Part shown: piece after piece, positions 33,671 through 43,608 of the stretch
Layout: each line of letters begins with the position of its first letter
Position numbering within the stretch: position 1 is the stretch's first letter
Source of the DNA: Gammaproteobacteria bacterium
GTDB lineage: Bacteria > Pseudomonadota > Gammaproteobacteria > RBG-16-57-12
Length of the DNA stretch: 61,174 nucleotides
Assembly (NCBI GenBank): GCA_021647245.1
Contig: JAKIVC010000014.1
Coordinates: 1-61,174 of the forward strand
Reading direction: 5' to 3'
The notes under the pieces: model-generated
What the model was told of the DNA's origin: nothing
What the model saw: only the letters and a program-made list of their open reading frames with translations
Databases searched by the model: none
Position numbers and translations under genes: made by a program

Positions 33671-34843
33671 TTGCATGATTCAATAATGCCAACCTATGCA
33701 CGGCTACCGGTTAGCTTTGAGCGGGGAGAAGGGCCGTGGCTCTGGGATAGTGAAGGCGATAGATACTTTGATGCGATCAGTGGCATCGCGGTGTGCAGCA
33801 TAGGTCATGCCCATCCGCAGGTTGCCAAAGCGATTAGCGACCAGGCGAGCCGCCTGCTACATACTTCAAACCTCTACAGCATTCCTGCCCAACAACAGCT
33901 GGCGGATAATTTAACCCGTCTTGCGGGTATGCAGCAGGTGTTTTTTGGCAACTCGGGTGCCGAGGCTAATGAAGCAGCGATTAAAATTGCCCGTCTTTTT
34001 GGCCATAATAATGGGATCGACAACCCCACCATTATTGTTGCCGATGGTAGTTTTCATGGCCGCACCATGGCGACGCTATCCGCAACCGGAAACCCCAAAG
34101 TACAGGATGGGTTTGCCCCTTTGCTGGAAGGCTTTGTGCGGGTTCCTTATGACGATATTGCTGCTATTGAGGCGGTTGCCAACAATAATCCCAATATAGT
34201 CGCGGTACTCTTTGAGCCGGTGCAGGGAGAGGGGGGCGTTAATATCCCCAGTAGTGATTTTCTTGGTAAGCTACGAACAATTTGTGACCGGCATAATTGG
34301 TTGATGATGTTGGATGAGGTGCAAACTGGCATGTGTCGAACGGGAGAGTGGTTTGCATTCCAGCACAGCGATATTACCCCTGATGTTATGACGCTGGCTA
34401 AAGCGCTAGGTAATGGCGTGCCGATTGGTGCTTGCCTTACCCATGGCAAAGCAACGGGTGTGATGGGGGCTGGCAATCACGCCTCCACTTTTGGCGGTAA
34501 CCCGCTTGTTTGCCAGGCCGCATTGGCGGTTATTGATGTGATGACAAAAAGCGATGCCAAGCAACGCGCCGAGCAAGGTAGCCAGCGGATTGTTGATGGG
34601 CTTCAAGCCGAGCTGGGTGCAGTGGCGGGTATTATCGATATTCGCCACCACGGCATGATGATCGGTATTCAGTTGGGCCGGCCCTGTGCAGCGTTGGTCA
34701 AGCAGGCACTGGCGCAGAAGCTTTTGATTAATGTAACCGCTGGCAACGTCATACGTTTATTACCCGTGTTGTTATTAAGCGACAGTGAAATAGAACAACT
34801 CATCACCGACGTTAGTACGCTGGTGAAGAGCTTTCTACGTTAA
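33671..34843 (+). CDS. argD: Acetylornithine aminotransferase
   Basis: 390 residues from TTG 33671, six bases after SD GGGGAG; family proteins begin near 'DSIMPTYARLPVSFERGEG'. A longer frame starts at 33635. Class III PLP aminotransferase: 'FDAISGIAVCSIGHAHP', 'FFGNSGAEANEAAIKIAR', 'SFHGRTMATLSATG', 'LMMLDEVQTGMCRTG', and the PLP lysine in 'TLAKALGNGVPIGA'. It converts N-acetylglutamate semialdehyde to N-acetylornithine and often serves in DAP synthesis. argF follows 21 bp later. Confidence 0.95.
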   Translation: MHDSIMPTYARLPVSFERGEGPWLWDSEGDRYFDAISGIAVCSIGHAHPQVAKAISDQASRLLHTSNLYSIPAQQQLADNLTRLAGMQQVFFGNSGAEANEAAIKIARLFGHNNGIDNPTIIVADGSFHGRTMATLSATGNPKVQDGFAPLLEGFVRVPYDDIAAIEAVANNNPNIVAVLFEPVQGEGGVNIPSSDFLGKLRTICDRHNWLMMLDEVQTGMCRTGEWFAFQHSDITPDVMTLAKALGNGVPIGACLTHGKATGVMGAGNHASTFGGNPLVCQAALAVIDVMTKSDAKQRAEQGSQRIVDGLQAELGAVAGIIDIRHHGMMIGIQLGRPCAALVKQALAQKLLINVTAGNVIRLLPVLLLSDSEIEQLITDVSTLVKSFLR

Positions 34844-34864
34844 AACCGACCCAAGGAAGCATCG

Positions 34865-35788
34865 ATGGCACCTCGTCATTTTCTAACCCTGATGGACTTC
34901 AGCTCTGATGAACTCAACGGCTTAATTTCTCGCGCCATTGAGTTAAAAGCGATGCAGCGCCGTGGTGAAATCCACGAACCAATGAAAAACAGAGTGCTGG
35001 GGATGATTTTTGAAAAATCATCCACTCGTACCCGTGTCTCATTTGAGGCGGGCACCGCTCAATTTGGTGGTCATGCCATCTTCTTATCTCCCCGCGACAC
35101 TCAACTGGGCCGCGGTGAACCGATAGAGGACTCTTCGCGGGTTTTGTCGAGCATGGTTGATATCATCATGATCCGAACCTTTGAGCATGAGAAAATCGAG
35201 CTTTTTGCGGCCTACTCCCAAGTCCCTGTTATCAACGGGCTAACCGACATGTATCACCCTTGCCAGCTGCTGGCTGATATTCAGGCCTACGTTGAGCAGC
35301 GTGGCTCGATCAAAGGGCGCACCGTCACCTGGATTGGTGATGGCAACAATATGTGTCACTCCTACATCAATGCCGCACGCCAATTTAACTTTAAACTGAA
35401 GATTGCGACTCCTGTAGGTTATGAGCCGGATAGTGCCCTGGTCGCCACTGCCGGTGATCGGGTTAGTTTAAGCAACGATCCACTGGTAGCCGCACATGAC
35501 AGCGACCTAATTGTAACCGATGTGTGGGCAAGCATGGGTCAAGAGGAGGAGCAGAAGGCGCGTGAAGCCAGCTTTGCTGATTTCCAGGTCAATGAGTCAT
35601 TAATGCGCGCAGCAAAAGCCGATGCGCTCTTCATGCACTGCCTGCCCGCCCATCGAGGCGAAGAGGTGAGTGCTGGGGTGATTGATGGCCCGCAAAGCGC
35701 TGTTTGGAATGAAGCAGAAAACCGCCTTCATGCGCAAAAGGCATTAATGGAGTTTCTGCTTAAAGAGGCTCTGAACAAGCCCGGTTAG
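34865..35788 (+). CDS. argF: Ornithine carbamoyltransferase
   Basis: 307 residues, normal length. The carbamoyl-phosphate site '[10 protein letters not shown]' is near residue 47. The ornithine site and loops include '[11 protein letters not shown]', '[11 protein letters not shown]', '[11 protein letters not shown]' and the catalytic '[12 protein letters not shown]'. It forms citrulline from ornithine and carbamoyl phosphate in arginine biosynthesis. It is in an operon with argD. A short copy of the AGGAGGCTGTCGG element begins 9 bp after its stop. Confidence 0.98.
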   Translation: MAPRHFLTLMDFSSDELNGLISRAIELKAMQRRGEIHEPMKNRVLGMIFEKSSTRTRVSFEAGTAQFGGHAIFLSPRDTQLGRGEPIEDSSRVLSSMVDIIMIRTFEHEKIELFAAYSQVPVINGLTDMYHPCQLLADIQAYVEQRGSIKGRTVTWIGDGNNMCHSYINAARQFNFKLKIATPVGYEPDSALVATAGDRVSLSNDPLVAAHDSDLIVTDVWASMGQEEEQKAREASFADFQVNESLMRAAKADALFMHCLPAHRGEEVSAGVIDGPQSAVWNEAENRLHAQKALMEFLLKEALNKPG

Positions 35789-35796
35789 GTTTAGCT

Positions 35797-35864
35797 AGGA
35801 GGCTGTCGGGGGTTAGGGCAAATGGCTTTCCCTCGCTACGATCACCTCAGCCCGATAGCCTCCT
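35797..35864. repeat. MITE-like element with AGGAGGCTGTCGG termini, internally deleted copy
   Basis: 68 bp. The left terminus is identical to 21280-21292. The right half (from AATGGCTTTCC onward) matches the right end of the 163-bp copy with two or three changes. The middle ~95 bp are missing. As a stem-loop just after argF it could also act in 3'-end formation. Confidence 0.8.
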
Positions 35865-36140
35865 AGCGTAAAATACCATGGGGTGCTCACCCTCTTAAGG
35901 TCATTAACACCCTTGAAGCAACCCGTCAGGGTGTCTAACACGCCATCATCACCCCAGTGTGGATTCACTCCAGTCGCGGCAGAGGCTCTTTGTGCCTCAA
36001 TTAAAATAATATCCCGCAAGCAAAATGTTAAAATTACTTTACAAATGTCATTGGTATGCCGTTAGCCTAGCAGGGAGCACCTCTAGAAGTGCACTCCCTA
36101 CCATAAAAACAAGTGTTACCAGTTAAAATACGGAGTCTTC
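35865..36140. other. Intergenic region upstream of the PilZ-like gene
   Basis: 276 bp with no recognisable gene and no clear promoter motif. Confidence 0.4.
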
Positions 36141-37685
36141 ATGTGCGCAGTTAAGAGTGATACCGTTCAAAAAGTGACCATCGACAAAAAACAAGTTGAA
36201 GAGCATCTATCATGGCTAGATGATGTTGACTCGATGAAAACGCAGCAGATAAAACAGAGTATGATAAAAAGCCTGCGTTACCTCAACAACGTGGCACTCT
36301 CCACGCCTTATCGCTATCAGCTGATGATAAAGCTCTACAAGCAGAGCAATGCGCTACTCAACACCTCAGAGGGCGATGCCAAAAAAGCGCGCAATAGCAT
36401 CTCTGTGAAGCTCACTCGACATCTCATTCAAGAGAGTATTAACGGTTACGACATTATCATCAAAGAACTCATGTCCAGCGGTGATCCTGGTCTCTATCAA
36501 GAGCTGCTTTCACAAAGTTTTTGCCACATGTTGCGGCTTGAATCACGCTATTTAATGGAGCACTATCTTAACTACGAACCTATTAGCAATGATATCTGGG
36601 ATAAAATAAAGCTGCTCTATCGCCAGGCACTGGAGTTAAAGCTTGCCAGCATGCCTCTTTATGATAAAACCGGTGCGGTGCAAACGGTCGAAGAGGCGTT
36701 TATTGCGGTACTGCTTTTTGCCGCTATCAACCCATTTCGCCTTAAGCAGAATGAGATTCTCACCAGCTATCATATCCTCAGTGAGTGGGCTCATCAGTGT
36801 CGTGTTGAACCATGTGATGATAAGTGGCACTCCGGTGGCGAGTGGGTTATTTGCCTTAAATCAGACCGTCCACCCGAATACCTCCCGCTAGAACAACAGC
36901 CTGAAGAGACAGAGGATCTATTGAAAATCAACATTGACTCAATCCTCGACAAAGACATACTGCAGGCGGAAAAGAGTGACCAGGGAGATAAAAATTCCGA
37001 ACATACAAAACTTAAGCAGGTGCTGCTGGATCGGTTGCGTAATGGTTGGACAATAATGCCACCCCGCAGTTACGAGCGCCGCAGGAATTTTCAGGAGATG
37101 AGCGTTGCCGTTGGTTTGAAGAACTGCCATCAACTGCTGATTGATGATGAGGTTCAGCTTTCAACCAACCACAGCTCTACCTGGTCTCTGCACCTGGCTA
37201 ACCGCTGGCTAGAGGCGGAGGTTGAGCCTCAAAAACGCATACTAAAAGAGATAAACCAGATCGATGTGGGCATCGGTGGCTATGGTTTAAGCTGCCCACA
37301 ACAGCACACTGACAAGCTGGCAAAGGGGAGTCTGCTATTGATTCGGAATGCCGATGATAAAGAGAAGCCGTGGAGTGTTGGCAAGGCGTGTTGGAAGCAG
37401 ATTTATGATGATAACACTGATTCTATACTCGGCGTTTCGCTGCTCGCCAAGGATGCTGCGCCCCTGATTATTACACGCCCCAAAGGCGAGGAAAACAGTG
37501 GTGGTTTACTTTTACCCCGTGGGAGTTTTGATAATCCACTGGCAACACTGATATTGCCCGCAGAGTATCAGGAGGGTGACACGATAGAGTGTATGACTGC
37601 CCACTCCCAGGTAAAAATTGAGCTACTCAAGGCATTGAAGCCAGGGCCAGATTTTCAACAGTTCAGCTACCGGGTTGTTGCGTAA
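36141..37685 (+). CDS. Conserved protein with a PilZ-like C-terminal region
   Basis: 514 residues, soluble. The N-terminal ~250 residues are helical ('MKTQQIKQSMIKSLRYLNNVAL' and similar). Then comes a linker rich in Glu/Asp. The C-terminal part has 'RSYERRRNF' (R-x3-R) near residue 312 and 'INQIDVGIGGYGLSC' near 375. Together these resemble the two halves of the c-di-GMP binding signature of PilZ domains (RxxxR and D/NxSxxG), but the serine is replaced by glycine. I cannot name a function; c-di-GMP sensing is a guess. The gene is monocistronic, with a strong terminator 35 bp after its stop. Confidence 0.55.
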   Translation: MCAVKSDTVQKVTIDKKQVEEHLSWLDDVDSMKTQQIKQSMIKSLRYLNNVALSTPYRYQLMIKLYKQSNALLNTSEGDAKKARNSISVKLTRHLIQESINGYDIIIKELMSSGDPGLYQELLSQSFCHMLRLESRYLMEHYLNYEPISNDIWDKIKLLYRQALELKLASMPLYDKTGAVQTVEEAFIAVLLFAAINPFRLKQNEILTSYHILSEWAHQCRVEPCDDKWHSGGEWVICLKSDRPPEYLPLEQQPEETEDLLKINIDSILDKDILQAEKSDQGDKNSEHTKLKQVLLDRLRNGWTIMPPRSYERRRNFQEMSVAVGLKNCHQLLIDDEVQLSTNHSSTWSLHLANRWLEAEVEPQKRILKEINQIDVGIGGYGLSCPQQHTDKLAKGSLLLIRNADDKEKPWSVGKACWKQIYDDNTDSILGVSLLAKDAAPLIITRPKGEENSGGLLLPRGSFDNPLATLILPAEYQEGDTIECMTAHSQVKIELLKALKPGPDFQQFSYRVVA

Positions 37686-37719
37686 CGTCTGGCCACACAG
37701 ACGACCACCTCTACATAAC

Positions 37720-37759
37720 AAAAAGGACACACCTGCAAAAATCAGGTGTGTCCTTTTTT
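37720..37759 (+). terminator. Strong bidirectional Rho-independent terminator
   Basis: A 15-bp perfect stem (37721-37735 with 37743-37757; GGACACACCTG/CAGGTGTGTCC core) with an A-tract before and a T-tract after. It separates the PilZ-like gene from the convergent cytochrome c4 gene. Confidence 0.92.
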
Positions 37760-37812
37760 ATGCTGCGCCCAAAAATGGAAGCGGCAACAGCACATCTTTT
37801 CGACTAGCGAGA

Positions 37813-38403
37813 TTACAAGCCAGTGATATAATCAGCCAGCGCTTCGATCTGCTCATCCGTCAATTTTTTAGCGATCGGCGCCATCATGCCGGTGCGGTCT
37901 GAAGTGCGCTCTCCAGAACGAAAATCCTGTAGTGTTTTAGCCAAATAATCAAGGTGCTGCCCGCCAATACGGGGGAACAGGTTACCTTTGCCTTCGCCGC
38001 CTTTACCATGACAGCTTGCACAGGCAAGATCGGCATATATTTTAGCGCCTTTCTGAGTGATTTTACTACCCGTTGCTTCACCTTTCATAGCGCTTTGTGC
38101 TTCAAAGTAGGCACCAATATCCAGCGCATCCTGCTTGCTGGCAACCATGTAAGACATGCCAACCATTGTCTCGTCCGTTCGCTTACCGTTTTGAAAGTCG
38201 AAAATTTGTTTGGCAGTATAATCAGCTTGCAGTCCAGCCAGCTTGGGGAAGCTGGGCACTACACTGTGACCATCTTCACCGTGACAACCAAAGCAACCGG
38301 CAGCCAGTTCCGCACCATTTTCCGCATTGCCCGCTGCACCTGCCACTGTCGATAACGATAATAGAGCTGCCCCCATTAAGCCTAATAGATGACGCTTGTT
38401 CAT
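37813..38403 (-). CDS. Dihaem cytochrome c4
   Basis: 196 residues from ATG 38403 (SD GGAG; an upstream in-frame GTG has no room for an SD). The Sec signal peptide is 'MNKRHLLGLMGAALLSLSTVAGA'. The mature part is two homologous class I cytochrome domains with haem sites CFGCH and CASCH and methionine ligands in 'TMVGMSYM' and 'DRTGMMAP'. Cytochrome c4 is a periplasmic or membrane-associated electron carrier feeding terminal oxidases. It stands alone, convergent with the PilZ-like gene. Confidence 0.93.
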   Translation of the reverse strand: MNKRHLLGLMGAALLSLSTVAGAAGNAENGAELAAGCFGCHGEDGHSVVPSFPKLAGLQADYTAKQIFDFQNGKRTDETMVGMSYMVASKQDALDIGAYFEAQSAMKGEATGSKITQKGAKIYADLACASCHGKGGEGKGNLFPRIGGQHLDYLAKTLQDFRSGERTSDRTGMMAPIAKKLTDEQIEALADYITGL

Positions 38404-38555
38404 TCTCTCCACCCTCAGTAATATTTTTTTGATTTATTCTGTAAACTCAGCCCGCCCCTTGTACGAGCCACGAAGTGAACCCAATATACCCAACAAATAT
38501 AAACGGGTCAAAAGTGATCAAGCAGTGCGGATCACTCAGGTTCAAAACTGACCTT

Positions 38556-40415
38556 TTATTTGTGGCTCTTTTCCAGCTGAGAAAGGTCACGCACCGCACC
38601 CCGAGAAGCACTTGTGGTCATTGCTGCATATGCTTGCAGCGCCACACTGACCTGACGATTTCGATCAACCGGCATCCAGGCTTTATCACCTTGCGCATCC
38701 ATTGCGGTGCGGCGATGGGTCAACTCATCATCACTCAGTTCCAGATGAATCGATCGATTGGGAATATCAATTTTAATACAATCACCCTCTTCCACTAACC
38801 CGATGGCACCACCCTCAGCCGCTTCGGGCGAGGCGTGGCCTATTGAGAGGCCTGAGGTGCCCCCAGAAAATCGACCATCCGTCAACAGAGCGCACGCCTT
38901 GCCCAGCCCTTTTGATTTTAGATATGAGGTAGGGTAAAGCATCTCCTGCATACCGGGGCCACCCTTCGGCCCTTCATAACGAATAATCAACACATCGCCT
39001 TCATTGATACGGTCATCAAGAATTGCTTCGACGGCGGCATCCTGGCTCTCAAAAATACGAGCGGGGCCGGAAAAAACATGAATGCTCTCATCCACACCGG
39101 CGGTTTTGACAATGCACCCCTCCTCCGCAATGTTGCCAAACAATATTGCCAAGCCACCCTCTTGGCTGAAAGCGTGGGCCTGATCACGAATACAACCCGA
39201 CTGACGATCATCATCTAGGCTGTCAAAGCGCTCAGACTGACTAAAAGCCTGCTGGGTTGGCACACCACCGGGGGCGGCGCGATAGAACGTCTTTATAGTT
39301 TCATCATCACTGCGCATGACATCCCACTTTTGCAGCGCCTCAGCCAATGTGGCGCTGTGCACGGTGGGAATGTCAGTATGCAGCAATCCCGCACGGTCAA
39401 TCTCACCTAGAATGCCAAACACACCACCTGCGCGGTGCACATCTTCCATATGGTACTCCTGGGTGCTGGGAGCCACCTTGCAAAACTGCGGTACTTTGCG
39501 TGACAGGCGGTCAATATCCGCCACGGTAAAGTCAATACCCGCCTCTTGGGTGGCCGCGAGTAGATGCAGAATGGTATTGGTTGATCCACCCATGGCAATA
39601 TCCAGACTCATGGCATTCTCAAACGCTTTAAAGCTGGCCACTTCGCGGGGTAGCACTGAGTGGTCATCCTGTTCATAGTAGCTCTTCGCCATGCTGACAA
39701 TTTCACGCCCTGCACGCAAAAAAAGCTCTTTACGATCGGCATGGGTTGCCAGCAGTGAGCCGTTACCGGGCAAGGATAATCCCAGCGCTTCCGTAAGGCA
39801 GTTCATCGAGTTAGCCGTAAACATACCGGAGCAAGAGCCACAGGTCGGACAGGCTGAGCGCTCCATAATAGCGACATCTTCATCTGTCTCGTTGGGGTCA
39901 GCGGCAGAGACCATGGCATCCACCAAGTCCAGCGCCACAACTTTGCCTTTAATCGTCGCTTTACCGGCCTCCATCGGCCCACCGGAGACAAAAATTGCCG
40001 GGATATTCAGGCGCATCGCTGCCATCAACATACCCGGGGTGATTTTGTCACAGTTAGAGATACAGACCAGTGCATCGGCACAATGGGCGTTACACATATA
40101 CTCAACCGAGTCAGCGATCAAGTCGCGAGAAGGGAGGGAATAGAGCATGCCACTGTGGCCCATGGCGATACCGTCATCGATGGCAATGGTATTAAACTCC
40201 TTTGCCACTCCGCCTGCTTTCTCAATTTCACGGGCCACCAGCTGCCCCATATCCTTGAGGTGTACATGGCCAGGTACAAACTGGGTAAAGGAGTTGGCCA
40301 CCGCAATAATCGGCTTGCCAAAATCGTCATCTTTCATGCCAGTGGCACGCCACAACGAACGGGCTCCTGCCATATTGCGACCGTGGGTGGATGTTTTAGA
40401 ACGATAGTCAGGCAT
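38556..40415 (-). CDS. ilvD: Dihydroxy-acid dehydratase
   Basis: 619 residues from ATG 40415 (SD AGAGGA); the longer frame to 40511 overlaps the next gene and lacks family similarity. Iron-sulfur cysteines are in '[13 protein letters not shown]' and '[18 protein letters not shown]'. The C-terminal '[23 protein letters not shown]' is diagnostic. It catalyses the third common step of valine, isoleucine and leucine synthesis with a [4Fe-4S] cluster (long-type enzyme). Nothing is unusual. Confidence 0.97.
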   Translation of the reverse strand: MPDYRSKTSTHGRNMAGARSLWRATGMKDDDFGKPIIAVANSFTQFVPGHVHLKDMGQLVAREIEKAGGVAKEFNTIAIDDGIAMGHSGMLYSLPSRDLIADSVEYMCNAHCADALVCISNCDKITPGMLMAAMRLNIPAIFVSGGPMEAGKATIKGKVVALDLVDAMVSAADPNETDEDVAIMERSACPTCGSCSGMFTANSMNCLTEALGLSLPGNGSLLATHADRKELFLRAGREIVSMAKSYYEQDDHSVLPREVASFKAFENAMSLDIAMGGSTNTILHLLAATQEAGIDFTVADIDRLSRKVPQFCKVAPSTQEYHMEDVHRAGGVFGILGEIDRAGLLHTDIPTVHSATLAEALQKWDVMRSDDETIKTFYRAAPGGVPTQQAFSQSERFDSLDDDRQSGCIRDQAHAFSQEGGLAILFGNIAEEGCIVKTAGVDESIHVFSGPARIFESQDAAVEAILDDRINEGDVLIIRYEGPKGGPGMQEMLYPTSYLKSKGLGKACALLTDGRFSGGTSGLSIGHASPEAAEGGAIGLVEEGDCIKIDIPNRSIHLELSDDELTHRRTAMDAQGDKAWMPVDRNRQVSVALQAYAAMTTSASRGAVRDLSQLEKSHK

Positions 40416-40480
40416 GAAAAATCCTCTATTTAAATCTTTTAAAATATACACCCGCTTGTCATTAACCGCAGAGGTGCTGT

Positions 40481-40498
40481 GGAGGCTGTCGGGCTTAG
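40481..40498. repeat. Solitary terminus of the AGGAGGCTGTCGG element
   Basis: 18 nt (GGAGGCTGTCGG plus GCTTAG) identical to the complement of the right end of the 163-bp element. It covers the stop codon of the DUF302 gene. There is no second terminus nearby. Confidence 0.6.
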
Positions 40499-40887
40499 CC
40501 GATAATCGCATCGCGTACTTTAATCAGTTTCCCCCGAACTTCGGCAGCCAGCGCTTCAACGCCGGGCTTCTCCACTAAGCCCAATACCGCTGCCGGATCC
40601 ATAAAGGCGACGGTAATCGAACCATCTTCTTCGGTTCGTACCACTACATTGCAGGGCAGTAGCAGGCCAATGTCAGCATCTGCCTCAATCGCCATCTTGG
40701 CTAATGTTGGATTACAGGCTCCCAAAATACGGTAGGGAAGGCGGTCATGATCAAGCTTCTTTTTCATTGTGGCCTGAAAATCAATCTCGGTGATAATGCC
40801 GAAACCCTCAACGGCCAGTGCCTTGGTGACATTATCAACCACTTCATCAAACTGCCCAGAAACATTTGTTGCATGAAAACCGTACAT
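40495..40887 (-). CDS. DUF302 domain protein
   Basis: 130 residues from ATG 40887, six bases after SD GGAGAG (the longer frame to 40965 runs into the cytochrome gene). The DUF302 fold is seen in '[33 protein letters not shown]', '[31 protein letters not shown]' and '[11 protein letters not shown]'. The conserved Cys in 'GACNP' and 'LPCNV' is typical. Biochemical function is not established. It is probably co-transcribed with the c-type cytochrome 19 bp upstream, a pairing seen in lithotrophs. Confidence 0.88.
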   Translation of the reverse strand: MYGFHATNVSGQFDEVVDNVTKALAVEGFGIITEIDFQATMKKKLDHDRLPYRILGACNPTLAKMAIEADADIGLLLPCNVVVRTEEDGSITVAFMDPAAVLGLVEKPGVEALAAEVRGKLIKVRDAIIG

Positions 40888-40906
40888 AATCATCTCTCCA
40901 AAGCGG

Positions 40907-41365
40907 TTAAGTATCTTTATTGTAAGCGTGCTCATATTGATACCATATCTGGTACGCCCGTTCACTCCAGAGCGACTGAAACCAGATAATCAGTGCTTCT
41001 ATTTCATCATCACTGATTTTGTTGCCCATTGCGGGCATGTTTCCCATGCCTCCGGGGCTACCATTTTTGATCACATTGATCAAAACAGCTTTGGGATGGT
41101 GCCAAGTATGACCGGTGCCATTTAAGGGTGGTGCAGGATATTTACCATCCGGCCCCTGTACCTGCCAGTTTTTAGAGCCAACGGCATCAACACCATGGCA
41201 GCGTTTGCAATGCTTCTCGTAAACCATCTTTCCGGTCTCCAGAAGCTCGGGGTTCAAGTTTCTGGGGGGGGCTTCTGCTTGAACCTCTGTCGTGTGGTTA
41301 GTGTGGTCAACACTATCACAGGCCAGCAATAGCGTGCCTATGACCACTAAAAAAACAACTCGCAT
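40907..41365 (-). CDS. Mono-haem c-type cytochrome lipoprotein
   Basis: 152 residues. The signal peptide 'MRVVFLVVIGTLLLAC' ends in a lipobox (LLAC), so the protein should be membrane-anchored at Cys16. The haem site is CKRCH near residues 53-57. The likely axial Met is in 'GNMPAMG'. It resembles c5/cytochrome-cbb3-type small cytochromes. The C-terminal 'WSERAYQIWYQYEHAYNKDT' is aromatic-rich and unusual. It precedes the DUF302 gene. Redox partner unknown. Confidence 0.85.
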   Translation of the reverse strand: MRVVFLVVIGTLLLACDSVDHTNHTTEVQAEAPPRNLNPELLETGKMVYEKHCKRCHGVDAVGSKNWQVQGPDGKYPAPPLNGTGHTWHHPKAVLINVIKNGSPGGMGNMPAMGNKISDDEIEALIIWFQSLWSERAYQIWYQYEHAYNKDT

Positions 41366-41608
41366 CTCATCTCACCTCATAACTGTTACCCAACCCGAAT
41401 AATTCATAATCTCCGCGTCTAAATGAACTTTTTGATGCTTCTCCGGCGTATGTTGAGATCTCTGTAAGCACCCCACTTGTCCTTATAATTATCTGTTGAA
41501 TAGTTACGAATCAGTGACTGCTGGCACCCCCATGCCATGCCCTATCCGAATTAATCCTTACCATTCTACGCTGGCAATAACTCATCGACCACAAAAAAAT
41601 ATCTCCCC

Positions 41609-43120
41609 CTACAGTGCGCGGTCCAACCGTCGATAGGAGATCGCCTCACTCAAGTGAGCTGTTTGAATCTCTTCACACAGCGCCAGATCAGCAATGGTAC
41701 GGGCCACCTTAAGGATGCGGTAGTAGGCCCGAGCAGAGAGCCCCAGTCGATCAATCGCTCGAATCAGTAGCGCTTGGTCTGCTTCACTTAGGAGGCAGTA
41801 CTTTTCAATCACCTTGTTGTTCATGCGGCTGTTAACCACGCCACGCAACTGCATACGCAGGCGTGCGGTAACGACGCGCTCTCTTACCTCTACGCTGCTC
41901 TCTGATACGGCACTACTCTGGGTGCCTTGTAGTTGTGATGGCGGTAACGCCGGGACTTCGATATGAATATCCAGACGATCCAGCAGTGGTCCCGATATTT
42001 TGCTGCGGTAGCGTTGAACCTGTTCACCGGTGCAGCGGCAACGGCCATTATAGTGGCCGTGATATCCGCAAGGGCAGGGGTTCATTGCGGTGATCAACTG
42101 AAAGCGGGCAGGGTATTCCGCCTGACGAGCCGCTCGGGAGATGGTGATGCACCCAGACTCCAGTGGTTCTCGCAACACTTCCAGTACCTTGCGGTCAAAT
42201 TCAGGCAGCTCATCCAAAAATAGCACACCGTGGTGCGCCAACGATATTTCCCCCGGCTGGGGATTACTACCGCCCCCCACTAATGCGACGGCTGAGGCGG
42301 TGTGGTGGGGTGACCGGAAAGGGCGTTGTCCCCACTTTTTTGTCTCCAGATGTGCGCTGCGCAGTGAGTTTATCGCGGCACTCTCCAACGCTTCTTGCTC
42401 GGTCAATAGCGGCAGTATGCCGGGCAGTCGAGAAGCCAGCATTGTCTTACCCGTTCCGGGGGGCCCTACCATCAATAAACTGTGCCCACCTGCGGCGGCA
42501 ATCTCTAGTGCTCGCTTGGCATGTGATTGCCCGCGCACCTCAGCCAGATCATGCAGTGACTCAACCGGCTCTGCCATCAACCCCGACCCCTCAGCAATCG
42601 GCAGGGGCTTTGCCCCTGATAGATGTGCACATAAGGTCAGCAGGTGTTCCGCTACTAAGACTCGGCAGCCGCTGACCAGTAGTGCCTCGGCTTGGTTCTC
42701 TTTGGGTACCACTAATGTGCGGCTAGCATCTCGCGCTGCAATTGCCGCTGCCAGCAAGCCGGTGACTGGGCGTATGATGCCCGAGAGCGCCAGTTCACCT
42801 ATAAATTCATATTGATCCAGTTGTTGAGCGGGAATCTGCTCAGATGAGGCGAGAATGCCGATGGCGATGGAGAGGTCAAAGCGAGCACCCTCTTTGGGCA
42901 GATCAGCCGGGGCAAGATTAATGGTGATGCGTCGTGCGGGAAAGTCGTATTGACTATTTAGTAGCGCTCCGCGTACACGGTCTTTGCTCTCTTTTACGGC
43001 CGCCTCTGGCAGCCCCACAATGGAGAGGCTCGGCAGGCCGTTAGAGAGATGAGCCTCCACGGTCACCAAGGGGGCATCCACACCCACCTGTGCGCGGCTA
43101 TAAACAACTGCAAGTGACAA
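41609..43120 (-). CDS. comM: YifB/ComM family Mg-chelatase-like AAA+ ATPase
   Basis: 503 residues from TTG 43120, six bases after SD GGAGGG; family members start 'MSLA/SxVxxRA', here 'SLAVVYSRAQVGVDAP'. The Lon-like N-terminal domain has 'SNGLPSLSIVGLPEAAVKESKDRVRGAL'. The AAA+ core has Walker A 'VGPPGTGKTM' and Walker B 'LFLDELPEF'. The Mg-chelatase C-terminus contains a cysteine cluster 'CPCGYHGHYNGRCRC'. ComM is a hexameric helicase for branch migration during natural transformation. The gene follows ubiK on the same strand. Confidence 0.95.
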   Translation of the reverse strand: MSLAVVYSRAQVGVDAPLVTVEAHLSNGLPSLSIVGLPEAAVKESKDRVRGALLNSQYDFPARRITINLAPADLPKEGARFDLSIAIGILASSEQIPAQQLDQYEFIGELALSGIIRPVTGLLAAAIAARDASRTLVVPKENQAEALLVSGCRVLVAEHLLTLCAHLSGAKPLPIAEGSGLMAEPVESLHDLAEVRGQSHAKRALEIAAAGGHSLLMVGPPGTGKTMLASRLPGILPLLTEQEALESAAINSLRSAHLETKKWGQRPFRSPHHTASAVALVGGGSNPQPGEISLAHHGVLFLDELPEFDRKVLEVLREPLESGCITISRAARQAEYPARFQLITAMNPCPCGYHGHYNGRCRCTGEQVQRYRSKISGPLLDRLDIHIEVPALPPSQLQGTQSSAVSESSVEVRERVVTARLRMQLRGVVNSRMNNKVIEKYCLLSEADQALLIRAIDRLGLSARAYYRILKVARTIADLALCEEIQTAHLSEAISYRRLDRAL

Positions 43121-43168
43121 AGGAATCCCTCCCAAAAGCCCGGCTTATCAGATAGAAACGCGGGCTGA

Positions 43169-43420
43169 TTATTTATTCAGTACTGTTTTTTCAAGCGCTG
43201 CAACCTGCTTCTCCAACAACTCCAACTTGCTGCGGGTACGGGACAAAACTTCACTCTGCACATCAAACTCTTCACGGGTTACCAGCTCCATGCGGGAAAA
43301 AGCGGATTGAAGAACCCCTTGAACACTCTTCTCAATATCCTCCTGAATCCCTTTTACACCGGGCGGAACCAGGCCTGAAATTTTACTTGCCAACTCATCC
43401 ATCACCTTATGATCTATCAT
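43169..43420 (-). CDS. ubiK: Ubiquinone biosynthesis accessory factor UbiK
   Basis: 83 residues from ATG 43420 ('MIDHKVMDELASKISGLVPPG'); the longer frame to 43504 is not family-like. The BMFP (YqiC) signature is an amphipathic N-terminal half and a C-terminal coiled coil ('RTRSKLELLEKQVAALEKTV'). UbiK binds lipids and helps the UbiJ/Ubi complex in aerobic ubiquinone synthesis. Divergent from glnK and upstream of comM, the usual gammaproteobacterial order. Confidence 0.93.
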   Translation of the reverse strand: MIDHKVMDELASKISGLVPPGVKGIQEDIEKSVQGVLQSAFSRMELVTREEFDVQSEVLSRTRSKLELLEKQVAALEKTVLNK

Positions 43421-43608
43421 GTAAACTCGATCCTGCTGCGTTAACTGAACCGCTAGTGTACGCAACTTTCCCCTCTCTCTGCCAGTACTGAATAGGCGCA
43501 CCATTTCAAGTCAGCCACCCCCCATGGTGCACCGTGAAAGGGCCGCTTATCACCTGGTGATTGCGGCCTTGTCTTGTAACCTGTTGTATATAAAGCAATA
43601 ATAACAAT

